Part shown: positions 55,155 through 63,462 of the stretch, piece by piece
How the letters are laid out: each line of letters starts with the position of its first letter
Numbering within the stretch: position 1 is the first letter of the stretch
From: Planctomycetota bacterium
GTDB taxonomy: Bacteria > Planctomycetota > Phycisphaerae > UBA1845 > UTPLA1
Direction of reading: 5' to 3'
Length of the DNA stretch: 64,000 bases
Assembly: GCA_015654675.1 (NCBI GenBank)
Contig: JAATGM010000021.1
Span: 1 to 64,000, forward strand
Made by a program: the position numbers and the translations under genes
Notes under the pieces: model-generated
The model's input: only the letters and a program-made list of their open reading frames with translations
What the model was told of the DNA's origin: nothing
The model's database searches: none

Positions 55155-56225
55155 ATGCGTCTATCCGTTGACAAGATCGCGTCTGCGACGCGAAACGTTT
55201 CGCTTCGACGCGACACGCGCGTCAGCGATTCAATCGTCGCCGCGCCGGGCTATGTCATGGCCGGGAGAATCCGCGGTCAGAAGAACACCTACAACCAGTT
55301 GGAAGACCTGCACGGCCGAATGGTCACGCTGCACGATGGCGACGTGATTGCCGGTGTGCTGGGCCACCGCAACGCGCTGCACGGCTATTCGGGCGTTGTG
55401 CCCGAGTCCATCGCCGTCGGCGATACGCTCCAACTGTTGAACCTTGGCGGTGTCATTGGTCGCTGCACATCGGAGAATCCCGATCTCGGCCGACCGTTTG
55501 ACGTCGAGATCCTGGGCGCGGTCCTGGTGTTCCCTGAGTTCGAGAGTCGCCAGGGCACGCCGGCCCACATCGGCATGAACGCGATCGAGTATGACGGCAA
55601 CGGCGTTCCGGATGTTCCGGTGATCTATGTCGCCGGCACCTGCATGAGCAGCGGCAAGACCGGTGCGGCGTGTCAGCTCGTGCGGCAACTCGCCACGCGC
55701 GGCGCGGCCGTCGGGGCCTGCAAGCTGACCGGGGTGTCGCTCCGCCGCGATACGCTCGCCATGATGGACTACGGTGCGCGTTGGGCGGTAACGTTCACAG
55801 ACGCGGGCGTGGTCACCAGCAGCCCCGCAACGGCGGTGCCCGTTGCGCGTGGATTGGTGGCATACCTGGCTCGCGAGGGCGCCGATGTGATCGTCGCGGA
55901 ACTGGGCGACGGCATCCTCGGAGAGTATGGCGTGCAGCAAATTCTCGCCGACGAAGTGCTGATGGCCCGCTCGGCCGCGATCGTTCTCTGCGCCAATGAC
56001 CCGGTGGGGGCGTGGGGCGCGAAGGAGTTGCTGACCGATGAGTATGGTCTCGCGATCGATGTCGTCAGTGGCCCGACCACCGACAACGCCGTCGGCACGC
56101 GATTTATTCGCGAGCAACTCGGCCTCGAGGCCATCAATGCCCGCACGCATGGCCGCGACCTGGGCGGGTTTGTGGCCGGCAAGTTGAATGGCCGTCTCAA
56201 GAAAGCCGTGGAGCACGTAGGCTAA
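55155..56225 (+). CDS. Unrecognised P-loop protein X in the arginine cluster, possibly DUF1611/DgcN-like
   Basis: The 356-aa product lies 2 bp after argG and directly before argC. Residues about 20-145 are beta-rich (DGDVIAGVLGHRNALHGYSGVVPESIAVGD). A C-terminal P-loop domain has Walker A-like GTCMSSGKT (Lys168), ACKLTGVSLRRDTLAMMDYGARWAVTFTDAGVVTSS and VIVAELGDGILGEYG. The order of P-loop, TG-containing strand, DF/TD segment and late acidic strand recalls DUF1611, whose characterised member DgcN N-acetylates D-glutamate; the similarity is by eye and weak. No ArgA or ArgJ occurs here, so X could supply the missing N-acyltransferase, or act as a kinase or regulator. Confidence 0.55.
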   Translation: MRLSVDKIASATRNVSLRRDTRVSDSIVAAPGYVMAGRIRGQKNTYNQLEDLHGRMVTLHDGDVIAGVLGHRNALHGYSGVVPESIAVGDTLQLLNLGGVIGRCTSENPDLGRPFDVEILGAVLVFPEFESRQGTPAHIGMNAIEYDGNGVPDVPVIYVAGTCMSSGKTGAACQLVRQLATRGAAVGACKLTGVSLRRDTLAMMDYGARWAVTFTDAGVVTSSPATAVPVARGLVAYLAREGADVIVAELGDGILGEYGVQQILADEVLMARSAAIVLCANDPVGAWGAKELLTDEYGLAIDVVSGPTTDNAVGTRFIREQLGLEAINARTHGRDLGGFVAGKLNGRLKKAVEHVG

Positions 56226-57293
56226 GTGGCGAAGCAACCAATCCATGTCGGCATCCTGGGCGGGAGCGGCTACGGCGCGGGCGAGTTGCTGCGCCTGTTC
56301 ACGCAGCATCCCTCGGCCGAGGTTGTTTCGGTCACGTCGGCCTCATCGGCGGGCGAGTCGATAACCGCGCTTCATCCGCATCTGCGCGGCTTCTACGATT
56401 TCCGCACGACGGAATCGCTCGATCTTCACAAGTTGCTTTCAGCCGAGCACGCCGTAATCTTTTCGGCGCTGCCGCATGCCACCAGCGGCGCGATGATCGA
56501 TCGCCTGCTGCAGGCCGTCGAAAAGCTCTCGGCCCTCGAAAAAGTCAAAATCGTCGATCTCTCGGGCGACCTTCGCCTTCGCGATCCGGCCAATCACGTC
56601 CGGCTATACCCCGAATCACCGCTCATTCCCGAACGGCGGCGAGCGTTCGTCTACGGCATGCCCGAGCTCTTTCGCGAACAGATTCAAACAGCCCGCTGGG
56701 TGGCGAATCCCGGCTGTCTCGCGACGGCGTCAATTCTCGCGGCGGCCCCTCTCGTCGAGCCTCCTTTTGCTGGAACCGTGGCCATCGACGCCAAGACCGG
56801 GTCGTCGGGATCGGGTAGGGCTCTCAAGGACACGACGCACCATCCGACGCGGCATGCCGACTTTCGGGCGTACAAGCCGCTCAATCATCCGCATGAAGCG
56901 GAGATCCTTCAGGCGTGGGGCGATCCGCGCTCGATGCGAATCAAAGTCAGCTTTGTTCCGCAGAGTATGGACGTGTCTCGCGGAATCTTCACCACGGTGC
57001 ATCTCAAGTTGGCCGAGTCCACCACCACGGAAGACCTGCACGACAAGTACGCTGCATTCTACGAGACCTGCCCGTTCGTTCGCGTCGTTCACGACTCGCC
57101 CACTTTGCAGGACGTGGTCGGATCCAATTTCTGCGATGTGTCGGTGGTGTGCCGTGGCCGGCAGGTGATTGCCATGGCGGCCATCGACAATCTCATCAAG
57201 GGCATGGCCGGTACGGCCATTCAGAATATGAACCTGATGTGCGGCCTGCCTGAGACGACCGGGCTGTGGGCCCCCGCGCTCCGACCCGTCTGA
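56226..57293 (+). CDS. argC: N-acetyl-gamma-glutamyl-phosphate reductase
   Basis: The 355-aa NADPH-dependent enzyme reduces N-acylglutamyl phosphate to its semialdehyde, third step. A GTG start immediately follows the X stop. The Rossmann start is GILGGSGYGAGELLRLF and the active-site Cys lies in VANPGCLATASILAAAPL. TGSSGSGRALKDTTHHPTRHADFRAYKPLNHPHEAEI is the substrate-binding block with catalytic His. Length is typical of type 1 ArgC. Acyl group identity (acetyl or succinyl) cannot be told. Confidence 0.96.
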   Translation: MAKQPIHVGILGGSGYGAGELLRLFTQHPSAEVVSVTSASSAGESITALHPHLRGFYDFRTTESLDLHKLLSAEHAVIFSALPHATSGAMIDRLLQAVEKLSALEKVKIVDLSGDLRLRDPANHVRLYPESPLIPERRRAFVYGMPELFREQIQTARWVANPGCLATASILAAAPLVEPPFAGTVAIDAKTGSSGSGRALKDTTHHPTRHADFRAYKPLNHPHEAEILQAWGDPRSMRIKVSFVPQSMDVSRGIFTTVHLKLAESTTTEDLHDKYAAFYETCPFVRVVHDSPTLQDVVGSNFCDVSVVCRGRQVIAMAAIDNLIKGMAGTAIQNMNLMCGLPETTGLWAPALRPV

Positions 57294-57320
57294 CCAACCG
57301 TTGATTTGCAAGGAGAGGAA

Positions 57321-58454
57321 TTGAAATCGAACGCCCTCATTGAGACTTACGCGCAGTTCCCCATCGAAGTGGAGGATGGACACGGCACGCGCGTTCGCGA
57401 CCGCGCGGGTCGCGAATATTGGGACTTCTACGGTGGCCACGCCGTCGCGATCATTGGCCACTCGCATCCCGCAATTACGCGCGCCATCGCCGAACAGGCC
57501 GCGAAGCTCACTTTCTATTCGAACATCGTCCCGATCGAGATCCGCCGCCTCGCCGCCGAACGGCTGTGCGACTTCGCGGGCGAAGGCCTCAACAAAGTCT
57601 GGTTCTGCAACAGCGGCGCCGAGGCCAATGAAAACGCTTTCAAGGTAGCAGTCCAGCAGACCGGGCGGGACCGCATCGCGGGTGTCATTGGCGGCTGGCA
57701 TGGCCGCAGTCTGCTGCCGATGGCCGCCACGACCGACGACAAGATTCGCGCCCCCTTCGAACGCATCTTCTGCGACGCCGTCCGTCTTCGCCCCAACACA
57801 AACGACGATCTCGACCTGATTGACGAGCGCGTCGCGGCCATCATCGTCGAGCCGATCTTCAGCATCGGCGGCATCTATGAATTGAATGCCGAATTCCTTC
57901 GCGCCGTCCGCAAACGCTGCGACGAAGTCGGCGCCCTGCTCATCTACGACGAGGTCCAGACCGGCATCGGCCGGCTGGGCCGCCCTTACGTCGCCGGCGA
58001 CTTTGGCGTTCGGCCCGACATGGTCACCAGCGCCAAGGGTCTGGCCAACGGAATCCCGATGGGTGCGGTCCTCTTTACGGACAACATCGCATCAAAGATC
58101 AAGCTCGGTGACCTCGGCGCGACCTTTGGCGGCGGCCCGGTGCCCTGCGCCGCCCTGATCGCGGTCATCGATGTCATCCAGCGCGAAGGCCTGCTCGAAA
58201 ACGCCCGCAAACTCGGCGAGGCCATGAAAAAGAAACTTCTCGCCGGGCCGGTGCGCGAGGTCCTCGGCCGCGGCTGCCTCATCGGTCTGCGCGTCGAGGG
58301 CCCCTCCAAGCCCGTTCAGGAAAAGCTGATGTCGCTCGGCTTTCTCACCGGCACCAGTGCAAACCCAAGCGTGTTGCGACTGATGCCGCCGATCAACACC
58401 CCCATGCATGCCGTGGACGAACTCGCCGCCGCCCTCGCGCAGGTGGCAAGCTGA
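57321..58454 (+). CDS. argD: Acetylornithine aminotransferase (N-acylornithine aminotransferase)
   Basis: The 377-aa class III PLP enzyme makes N-acylornithine from the semialdehyde and glutamate. The TTG at 57321 follows AAGGAGAGG by two bases more than usual spacing and is preferred to a TTG at 57306, which precedes that site. Motifs are DFYGGHAVAIIGHSHP, FCNSGAEANENAFKVA, IYDEVQTGIGRLG and the PLP Lys in TSAKGLANGIPMGAVL. The family cannot be split by sequence into acetyl- and succinyl-ornithine forms. Confidence 0.93.
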   Translation: MKSNALIETYAQFPIEVEDGHGTRVRDRAGREYWDFYGGHAVAIIGHSHPAITRAIAEQAAKLTFYSNIVPIEIRRLAAERLCDFAGEGLNKVWFCNSGAEANENAFKVAVQQTGRDRIAGVIGGWHGRSLLPMAATTDDKIRAPFERIFCDAVRLRPNTNDDLDLIDERVAAIIVEPIFSIGGIYELNAEFLRAVRKRCDEVGALLIYDEVQTGIGRLGRPYVAGDFGVRPDMVTSAKGLANGIPMGAVLFTDNIASKIKLGDLGATFGGGPVPCAALIAVIDVIQREGLLENARKLGEAMKKKLLAGPVREVLGRGCLIGLRVEGPSKPVQEKLMSLGFLTGTSANPSVLRLMPPINTPMHAVDELAAALAQVAS

Positions 58455-58456
58455 CC

Positions 58457-59452
58457 ATGAAACACTGGCTGAGCATGCTGGATCACGCCCCCGCTGAACT
58501 CGCGGAGCTGATTGCCGACGCCCGCCGCATGAAGGCCGGCGATAGCGCCGACGCCTTGCGCGGAAAAATCCTCGGCATGGTCTTCTTCAACCCATCGCTG
58601 CGCACTCGAACATCGTTCGAAGCCGCCATGCTCCGCTTCGGCGGACACGCGATTTCCCTCGACGTCGGCGGGGACACCTGGAACCTCGAACATCGCGATG
58701 GCGTCGTCATGGACGCCGACCGCGCCGAGCACGTCAAGGAAGCTGCCCCCGTCCTCAGCCGGTACTGCGACGCCCTCGCCGTGCGAACCTTCGCCGGCCT
58801 GAAAAACGCGAACGAAGACGCCGCCGACTCCCTGATCCGCGCCTTCGCCCGTTACTCCACGGTTCCGCTGATCAACATGGAATCTGCCATGGAACACCCC
58901 TGCCAGGGCATGGCGGACTGGATGACCGTCGAGGAAAAACTCGGTCCGACACGTGGCCGAAACTTCGTGCTGACCTGGGCCCCGCAGGCCAAGGCCGTCC
59001 CGATGGCCGTTCCGCACTCGGCCGCACTCTCGGCCGCCGCCGCCGGCATGAACCTGACCATCGCCCATCCGAAGGGCTACGAACTCAATGCGGGCATCCT
59101 CGATCGCGCTCAAAGTTGGTGCGAATCGGCGGGCGGCAAATTCCAAATCACGCACGATCAATCGGCCGCGTGCGAAATAGCCGACGTCGTTTACGTCAAA
59201 AGCTGGGGCAGCACCGCGTTCTACGGCAACGCTGACGCCCAGAAAGAAGACTTCCGCCGCTACGCAAGCTGGATGGTCGACCCTCGCCATCTTGTCGGTC
59301 AGAAAACCATCCTCATGCACTGTCTGCCCGTCCGGCGAAACGTGGTTATCTCCGACGCCGCGCTCGACGATCCGCGCTGTGTCGTTGTCGATCAGGCCGA
59401 AAACCGGCTATGGACTCAGGCGGCCATCCTCAATCGCCTGCTCCGGAGGTAA
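58457..59452 (+). CDS. argF': N-acylornithine carbamoyltransferase (AOTCase/SOTCase-type)
   Basis: The 331-aa enzyme carries FFNPSLRTRTSFE (carbamoyl-phosphate loop) where ordinary ArgF has STRT, and HCLPVRRNVVISDAAL where ordinary ArgF has HCLPAHRGEEV. It lacks the ornithine-binding SMG loop, and has YVKSWGSTAFYG instead. These are marks of N-acetyl- or N-succinyl-ornithine carbamoyltransferases of Xanthomonas and Bacteroides. Thus carbamoylation probably precedes removal of the acyl group. At the position reported to set specificity (Glu92 in Xanthomonas AOTCase, Pro90 in Bacteroides SOTCase), the segment MDADRAEHVKE seems to have Ala; the alignment is by eye. Confidence 0.87.
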   Translation: MKHWLSMLDHAPAELAELIADARRMKAGDSADALRGKILGMVFFNPSLRTRTSFEAAMLRFGGHAISLDVGGDTWNLEHRDGVVMDADRAEHVKEAAPVLSRYCDALAVRTFAGLKNANEDAADSLIRAFARYSTVPLINMESAMEHPCQGMADWMTVEEKLGPTRGRNFVLTWAPQAKAVPMAVPHSAALSAAAAGMNLTIAHPKGYELNAGILDRAQSWCESAGGKFQITHDQSAACEIADVVYVKSWGSTAFYGNADAQKEDFRRYASWMVDPRHLVGQKTILMHCLPVRRNVVISDAALDDPRCVVVDQAENRLWTQAAILNRLLRR

Positions 59453-59459
59453 TGAAGCA

Positions 59460-60401
59460 ATGGCAACCCGCGATCCGCACACCAATCCCAGCATGAAGGC
59501 CCTGCGAACGGCCATCCCCTACATCCGCGCCTACGAAGGCCGTGTGTTTGTCGTGAAGCTTGGCGGCCGCCTCTGCAACCCTGGCCCCGAGCTTGAAAAC
59601 GTCGTCGAACAGTTGGCCCTGCTCGCCACGCTCGGCATCAAGCTGGTCGTCGTCCACGGCGGCGGCGACCAGGTAAGCGACCTTGCGCGCCGCTTCGGCC
59701 ACGAGCCGCAGTTTGTCGCCGGCCGCCGCGTAACCGACGAACACACGCTTGAACTCGCCAAGATGGCCCTGGCTGGAACCATCAACATCAACCTCGTCGC
59801 CGCCTTTCGGCTACATGATGTCCCCGCCGCCGGTCTCACGGGCGTCGACGGCAAGATGATCACGGTCGTGAAGCGGCCGGTTCGCGCAGTCAGCGACCCC
59901 GCGACGGGCGAGACGCGCGACGTCGACTACGGATTCGTGGGCGACATCGTTTCGGCCCGCACGGAACTCATCGAGCATCTGCTCGACAAGCGCTATGTGC
60001 CGGTCATCGGCACGCTCGCATCGGATGCGCAGGGCCGCATCTATAACGTCAACGCCGACACCGTCGCGGCTCGTATCGCAGTTGAGCTCCGCGCCGTGAA
60101 GTACATTCTCCTTACCACCGTCGACGGAGTCCTGCTCAACGTGAACGATGCCGAGACGCTCCAACCCTATCTCGACGTCGCCGATATCGACGAACTGGCC
60201 GGCCGCGGTGTGGTGGCTGGTGGAATGCTGCCCAAAGTGGCCGCCTGTGCCGACGCGGTCCGCGGCGGCGTGCCGCGCGTGCACATCATCAACGGCGCAA
60301 CGCCGGATGCGGTTCTCGCCGAAATCTTCACCAACGAAGGCAGCGGCACCCTCATCGTCGCCGAGCGCGAGCAAAAGCCCGAAGTGAAATCAGATCGATG
60401 A
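59460..60401 (+). CDS. argB: Acetylglutamate kinase
   Basis: The 313-aa kinase phosphorylates N-acylglutamate, second step. GGAGG precedes the ATG at 59460. It has FVVKLGGRL (catalytic Lys), LVVVHGGGDQVSDLARRFG, FVAGRRVTDEHTLE, VNADTVAARIAVELRA and TTVDGVLLN. The segment MKALRTAIPYIRAYEGRV before the first strand is the N-terminal helix seen in hexameric, arginine-inhibited ArgB. Feedback inhibition by arginine is therefore likely, a second control besides ArgR. It overlaps argE by 4 bp (ATGA). Confidence 0.95.
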   Translation: MATRDPHTNPSMKALRTAIPYIRAYEGRVFVVKLGGRLCNPGPELENVVEQLALLATLGIKLVVVHGGGDQVSDLARRFGHEPQFVAGRRVTDEHTLELAKMALAGTININLVAAFRLHDVPAAGLTGVDGKMITVVKRPVRAVSDPATGETRDVDYGFVGDIVSARTELIEHLLDKRYVPVIGTLASDAQGRIYNVNADTVAARIAVELRAVKYILLTTVDGVLLNVNDAETLQPYLDVADIDELAGRGVVAGGMLPKVAACADAVRGGVPRVHIINGATPDAVLAEIFTNEGSGTLIVAEREQKPEVKSDR

Positions 60402-61510
60402 CCACGAGCGCACCGGCCGTGAATGCAGAATCTGTCATCGAACGGCTCACCCGTCTCGTCGCGATCCGCAGCGTCTCGCGCGAAGAAGATGCCATCGCCG
60501 CCGACGTCTTCGCCGAACTCCAATCGGCCGGCCTCAAGCCGCAACGACTCGGCTGCAACGTCTGGTGCGAACTCGGCGACGCCCCGCGCCCGCGCCTGCT
60601 CTTTAACTCGCATCTCGATACCGTCCCGCCCGCCGCCGGCTGGACCGCCGACCCCTGGTCGCCGACGCGACTCGCCGATCGCATCGAAGGCCTCGGTGCA
60701 AATGACGCAAAAGCCAGTGTCTCCGCCATGATCGAAGCCGCCATCGCGCTGCGTAACCAACTGGGGGCTGGCGCAAAACTGGGTGGAACGCTCGTGCTCG
60801 CACTGACCGCCGAAGAGGAAATCAGCGGCAAAGGCCTCTCCGAACTGATCCCGGCACTGCGCCCCATCGATGCCGCCATCGTCGGCGAACCGACCGCACT
60901 TGTTCCCATGATTGCCCAGCGCGGCTTGCTCATCCTCCGTTGCGTCGCCCACGGTCGGACCGGCCACCCCGCCAACACCCCCGGCGACACCAAAGACAAC
61001 GCCATTGCGAACGCCGCCGCCGAAATCCTTCGCTTGCGAGAATTCGACTTCGGCCCGGCTCACCCGCTTCTCGGCCGCTGCCACGCCCACGTCACGAAAA
61101 TCGAAGGCGGCGTCGCCCTCAACGTCATCCCGGACTCGTGCGAGTTTCACGTAGACATCCGCACCACCCCGCTCCAACCCCACGACGAGCTAGTCGCCAA
61201 GCTCAAGGAATACCTGCATTGCGAAGTAAACGTCCGCAGCCAGCGCCTCATCCCTGTTCAAACCAATCCTGATGAGCGAATCGTTCAGGCCGTCGCGCGG
61301 GCCCTCCCCGGCGCCGCCCCCGCCGGAAGCCCGGCCATGAGCGACATGGTCTTCCTCGCGGGAATTCCCAGCGTGAAAATCGGCCCCGGCGACACCCATC
61401 GCTCCCACACCCCCGACGAATTTATCACGCCTGACGAGCTCGCCGCCGGCGCAGCCGCCTACGAACGCATCGCCCGCGAATACTTCGCCGCCGGAGCCAA
61501 CCATGGCTGA
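60398..61510 (+). CDS. argE: M20-family N-acylcitrulline/ornithine deacylase
   Basis: The 370-aa zinc metallohydrolase has NSHLDTVP (metal His and Asp), GANDAKASV, TAEEEISG (catalytic Glu and metal Glu), EPTALVP and GRTGHPA as in the ArgE/DapE-like M20 group. With an acylornithine carbamoyltransferase in the operon, its likely substrate is N-acetyl- or N-succinyl-citrulline, releasing citrulline for ArgG. A role on acylornithine cannot be excluded. It overlaps argB by 4 bp and argH by 8 bp. Confidence 0.88.
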   Translation: MTTSAPAVNAESVIERLTRLVAIRSVSREEDAIAADVFAELQSAGLKPQRLGCNVWCELGDAPRPRLLFNSHLDTVPPAAGWTADPWSPTRLADRIEGLGANDAKASVSAMIEAAIALRNQLGAGAKLGGTLVLALTAEEEISGKGLSELIPALRPIDAAIVGEPTALVPMIAQRGLLILRCVAHGRTGHPANTPGDTKDNAIANAAAEILRLREFDFGPAHPLLGRCHAHVTKIEGGVALNVIPDSCEFHVDIRTTPLQPHDELVAKLKEYLHCEVNVRSQRLIPVQTNPDERIVQAVARALPGAAPAGSPAMSDMVFLAGIPSVKIGPGDTHRSHTPDEFITPDELAAGAAAYERIAREYFAAGANHG

Positions 61511-62855
61511 CCAACCAACCCGCCTCTGGCACAAAGGTCAGCCGCTTGATGAATTGATCCACAGTTTCACCGTCGGTGACGACCCAATCTGGGATCTCAA
61601 GCTCGTGCACGCCGACCTGCTCGGCTCAGCCGCCCACGCCCACACGCTGCACCGGGCCGGGTTGCTTTCCGAAGCGGAGCTCAAAAGTCTCATTTCGGGC
61701 CTGCGCGCGATTGCCACCGCGCACCGCGAAGGCCGCTTCACCATTCCGCGCGAGCTCGAAGACTGTCACACCGCCATCGAAGCCGAGCTCACCCGCGCAT
61801 GCGGCGATACGGGCAAGAAAATCCACACCGGCCGATCCCGAAACGATCAGGTCGCCACCGCCATGCGTCTCTACTTGCGCGCCCAGGTGGTGCGAGCCGT
61901 GGAGCTCCTCGCGGCGTTCGTCAGCACAACGCTCGACCGCATCGAGCGCGACGGCCGAATCGACATGCCCGGCTACACGCACATGCAGCCCGCCATGCCG
62001 TCGAGCGTCGGTCAATGGCTTCAAGCCCACGTCGAAGCCGCGCTCGACCAGATGCGCGCCGCCCTCGCCCTGTTCGATCGCCTCGATAGCTGTCCGCTGG
62101 GCACCGGCGCCGGCTTTGGCGTTCCCTTGGACCTCGACCGCCCCTTTACCGCCCAGCTGCTCGGGTTCGCCCGCGTGCAACGAAATCCGATCGACGTGCA
62201 AAATTCCCGTGGCCGGATGGAGCTCTATTTCGCGCGGCTCGCCGCCGATGTCGGCGCCTTCCTCGAAAAACTCGCCAGCGACTTGCTGCTCTTCTCAACC
62301 GCCGAGTTCGGCTTCTTCTCGCTGCCCGCCGCACTGACGACCGGCTCATCCATCATGCCGCAAAAGCGCAATCCGGATGTGCTCGAACTGATGCGCGGCA
62401 GGTCAGCCCGCCTCCGCGCCCGCGCCATCGAGCTGGAATTGATCATCGCCAAGCTGCCCTCCAGCTATCACCGCGACCTCCAACTCACCAAGGAACCCGC
62501 CTTCCGCGCCGCCGATGAACTCGACGAGCTGCTTCGTGTAGCCGAGCGCGTGGTCGCAACGTTTGAAATCCACCCGGACCGGCTCGCCGCCGCGATGCGG
62601 CCCGAGCTGTTCGCAACCGAGGCCGCCCTCCAGATGTCCAAGTCCGGCACTCCCTTCCGCGAGGCCTATCGCCGCATTGCCGACGACCTGGCCGCCGGTC
62701 GATTCAAACGCCCGTCCACCACAGCCGGCGCTTCTCAGCCGCAGTTGCTCTTTCCCGCCGCCTGCGACGAGATTCGTGCAGAACTGGAAACCCTGACCAA
62801 TCGGTGCCGTCAGCTCTCATCCAAACAGGATCACGCCGAAAAACTGCTTCGTTGA
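61503..62855 (+). CDS. argH: Argininosuccinate lyase
   Basis: The 450-aa enzyme cleaves argininosuccinate to arginine and fumarate, the last step. It has DCHTAIEAELTRACGDTGKKIHTGRSRNDQVAT, the fumarase/aspartase-superfamily signature GSSIMPQKRNPDVLELMRG, and PGYTHMQPAMPSSVGQW (catalytic His). Length is typical. It is the last gene; the operon ends at a hairpin terminator about 150 bp on. Confidence 0.97.
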   Translation: MADQPTRLWHKGQPLDELIHSFTVGDDPIWDLKLVHADLLGSAAHAHTLHRAGLLSEAELKSLISGLRAIATAHREGRFTIPRELEDCHTAIEAELTRACGDTGKKIHTGRSRNDQVATAMRLYLRAQVVRAVELLAAFVSTTLDRIERDGRIDMPGYTHMQPAMPSSVGQWLQAHVEAALDQMRAALALFDRLDSCPLGTGAGFGVPLDLDRPFTAQLLGFARVQRNPIDVQNSRGRMELYFARLAADVGAFLEKLASDLLLFSTAEFGFFSLPAALTTGSSIMPQKRNPDVLELMRGRSARLRARAIELELIIAKLPSSYHRDLQLTKEPAFRAADELDELLRVAERVVATFEIHPDRLAAAMRPELFATEAALQMSKSGTPFREAYRRIADDLAAGRFKRPSTTAGASQPQLLFPAACDEIRAELETLTNRCRQLSSKQDHAEKLLR

Positions 62856-63143
62856 CCATTCGCAACACATTGCCATGAAGCAACTTAAAGAAAATCCCGG
62901 CCCGTTGTAAGGTTTGCCCGGCGATTGGGTCTATAGGGGTGGTGGATGAGGCCGCAATGCGGGAGACGGGCCGAATCCACTCGGGAGCAAATAACGGAAC
63001 GGGCGCGGATGACCAAGAGGCGGGTCATCCGCGTCTTACCGTTTTTACGCACCAACACGTTCCATCGCCAGGTTGCATTCACTCACCAATTCCGCGAAAA
63101 CCCTTCACTTCAATCCTCGCAATAGGTTTTGGAAGGATCTCGC
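62856..63143. other. Intergenic region after the arginine operon
   Basis: Of these 288 bp, 63004-63046 is the operon terminator and the last 20 bp hold the ribosome-binding site (GGAAGGA) of the TPR gene. The rest shows no convincing gene or RNA. Confidence 0.5.
63004..63046 (+). terminator. Rho-independent terminator of the arginine operon
   Basis: An 11-bp perfect stem (CGCGGATGACC at 63004-63014, GGTCATCCGCG at 63023-63033) with an 8-base loop is followed by TCTTACCGTTTTT. Confidence 0.9.
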
Positions 63144-63449
63144 GTGCCCAGTCTCGAACAACTCGACAAGCTGCTCTCGAAAGAGCCCGATGACGTGTTC
63201 CTGAATTTCGCAAAGGCCATGGAGCTGGCCAAAGGTCAGCGCTTCGCCGAGGCCTTCGCCCAGTTCGATCGCGTTATCGCGCTCGATGCAGACTACGCCC
63301 CGGCCTTCTTCCAGAAAGGCCGCACGCTGCTGCAATCGGGCGACACCGAGACCGCCAAGTCGACGCTTCGTCTAGGGATTGATCGCGCCCGCGCAACCGG
63401 CGACTCCCACGCCGCCGGAGAAATGACTGAACTGCTCGATTCGCTCTAA
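63144..63449 (+). CDS. Small tetratricopeptide-repeat protein
   Basis: The 101-aa product starts at GTG 63144 with GGAAGGA seven bases upstream; an in-frame start at 63129 precedes that site. Residues 17-80 form about two TPR helix pairs (FLNFAKAMELAKGQRFAEAFAQFDRVIALDADYAPAFFQKGRTLLQSGDTETAKSTL). It is cytoplasmic by lack of a signal. TPRs bind partner proteins; the partner is unknown. Confidence 0.85.
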   Translation: MPSLEQLDKLLSKEPDDVFLNFAKAMELAKGQRFAEAFAQFDRVIALDADYAPAFFQKGRTLLQSGDTETAKSTLRLGIDRARATGDSHAAGEMTELLDSL

Positions 63450-63462
63450 CCCGCCCGCGAGC

